A stretch of DNA of 7,275 nucleotides from Methylophilus sp. (lineage in GTDB: Bacteria > Pseudomonadota > Gammaproteobacteria > Burkholderiales > Methylophilaceae), in the NCBI GenBank assembly GCA_027489475.1, contig JAIXZQ010000364.1, forward strand, positions 1 through 7,275, written 5' to 3'. Below, one piece after another: positions 6,848 to 7,275 of the stretch. Positions within the stretch are counted from its first letter, which is position 1. Each line of letters begins with the position of its first letter. The translations under genes and the position numbers were made by a program. A model generated the notes under the pieces. It was given only the letters and a program-made list of their open reading frames with translations. It was not told the DNA's origin and did not search any database.

Positions 6848-7275
6848 ATGGTGTTGGATCAAGCAGTTGTATTCCCCCCGCCCGCGAGCTTTGAACAGCT
6901 CTCCGTGTTTTATCAACCTAAAATTGACCTGGGCAATGGCAAGATTTGTGGCTTTGAGGCGTTATTGAGGCTACAACCCAATCATCCCGAAAGTCATTTA
7001 TCACCTTATGCCTTCGTGTTGCAACAAGAGCAGAGCGGCGGCATTCAGTTGTTGGGCGCTTGGGTATTCGAGCAGGTGGCTAAAGATTTAACGCGCTGGC
7101 GCGCGCAAGGCTTAAATGTGCCGCGGGTCTCCGTCAACGTATCGCAATATCAACTCCAAAACGATGCCTTGGTGCATTTTTTAAGCACCTTGCATAGCCA
7201 CTATCCTGCCGTCATCGGCCATTTGGAAATTGAGATTACTGAAAATACCTTGATGGAACACATAGACAGTTGTGT
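6848..7275 (+). CDS. EAL-domain c-di-GMP phosphodiesterase, 3' partial
   Basis: Probable c-di-GMP phosphodiesterase, hydrolysing c-di-GMP to linear pGpG in the cytoplasm. The first 142 codons are in the window and the frame runs off the right edge. The EAL domain begins within about 18 residues of the start (VFYQPKIDLGNGK at 20-32), so there is no N-terminal sensor or GGDEF domain and no signal peptide. Visible catalytic residues are E37 (FEALLR at 36-41), N97 (VSVNVSQYQL) and E129 (LEIEITENTL). The DDFG, lysine, AEGVE and glutamine motifs lie beyond the edge and cannot be checked. The segment FVLQQEQSGGI at 56-66 replaces the usual FIPLAEESGLI, with the Glu and SG kept. A sigma-28 type promoter precedes it, suggesting expression with late flagellar genes. 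The divergent neighbour on the left is a GGDEF-EAL gene. It may be a stand-alone EAL protein of about 250 residues, but a C-terminal extra domain cannot be excluded. Confidence 0.9.
   Translation, partial: MVLDQAVVFPPPASFEQLSVFYQPKIDLGNGKICGFEALLRLQPNHPESHLSPYAFVLQQEQSGGIQLLGAWVFEQVAKDLTRWRAQGLNVPRVSVNVSQYQLQNDALVHFLSTLHSHYPAVIGHLEIEITENTLMEHIDSC

Noticed and set aside
6638..6916. A 92-codon minus-strand frame across the control region and the start of the EAL gene.
   Set aside because: It overlaps the sigma-28 promoter and a clearly coding EAL frame, and its translation resembles no family. It is an antisense shadow.

Overview
The window is dominated by cyclic di-GMP (c-di-GMP) signalling. 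Four of its five genes make or break down this second messenger, and a periplasmic 5-hydroxyisourate hydrolase gene sits among them. Base composition (mid to upper 40s percent GC by eye), the multi-sensor GGDEF/EAL proteins and a flagellar sigma-28 type promoter suggest a motile Gram-negative proteobacterium. A betaproteobacterium such as a methylotroph of the Methylophilaceae would fit, but this is a low-confidence guess because nothing here fixes the taxon.

Layout. (1) Bases 1-2208, plus strand: the C-terminal 735 codons of a PAS-PAS-PAS-GGDEF-EAL protein whose start lies left of the window. (2) Bases 2300-2704, plus strand: a small secreted transthyretin-like 5-hydroxyisourate hydrolase. 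(3) Bases 2753-4186, minus strand: a GAF-PAS-GGDEF diguanylate cyclase with an AGDEF signature. It converges on the hydrolase with only 48 bp between stops and no obvious terminator. (4) Bases 4265-6457, minus strand: a PAS-(GAF-like)-GGDEF-EAL protein, 78 bp upstream of gene 3 and probably co-transcribed with it. (5) Bases 6458-6847: a 390-bp divergent control region. (6) From 6848 to the right edge, plus strand: the first 142 codons of an EAL protein with almost no N-terminal extension, preceded by a near-consensus sigma-28 promoter.

How the genes may work together. None of the visible sensor parts has a transmembrane segment, so the four enzymes look cytoplasmic, except that the unseen N-terminus of gene 1 could carry one. 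The cyclase (gene 3) keeps the RxxD product-inhibition site. The two hybrids keep the residues expected for phosphodiesterase activity, and differ in whether the RxxD site is present (present in gene 4, absent in gene 1). The EAL gene behind a flagellar promoter suggests a phosphodiesterase made late in flagellar assembly to keep c-di-GMP low while swimming, functionally like E. coli PdeH. The hydrolase has no other purine-catabolism gene beside it here and is probably an unrelated neighbour.

No RNA gene, insertion sequence, CRISPR array or convincing rho-independent terminator was seen. No clearly new system was found. The observations most worth following are the sigma-28 promoter/EAL pairing, the AGDEF and ETL active-site variants, and the YRGN end of the hydrolase.
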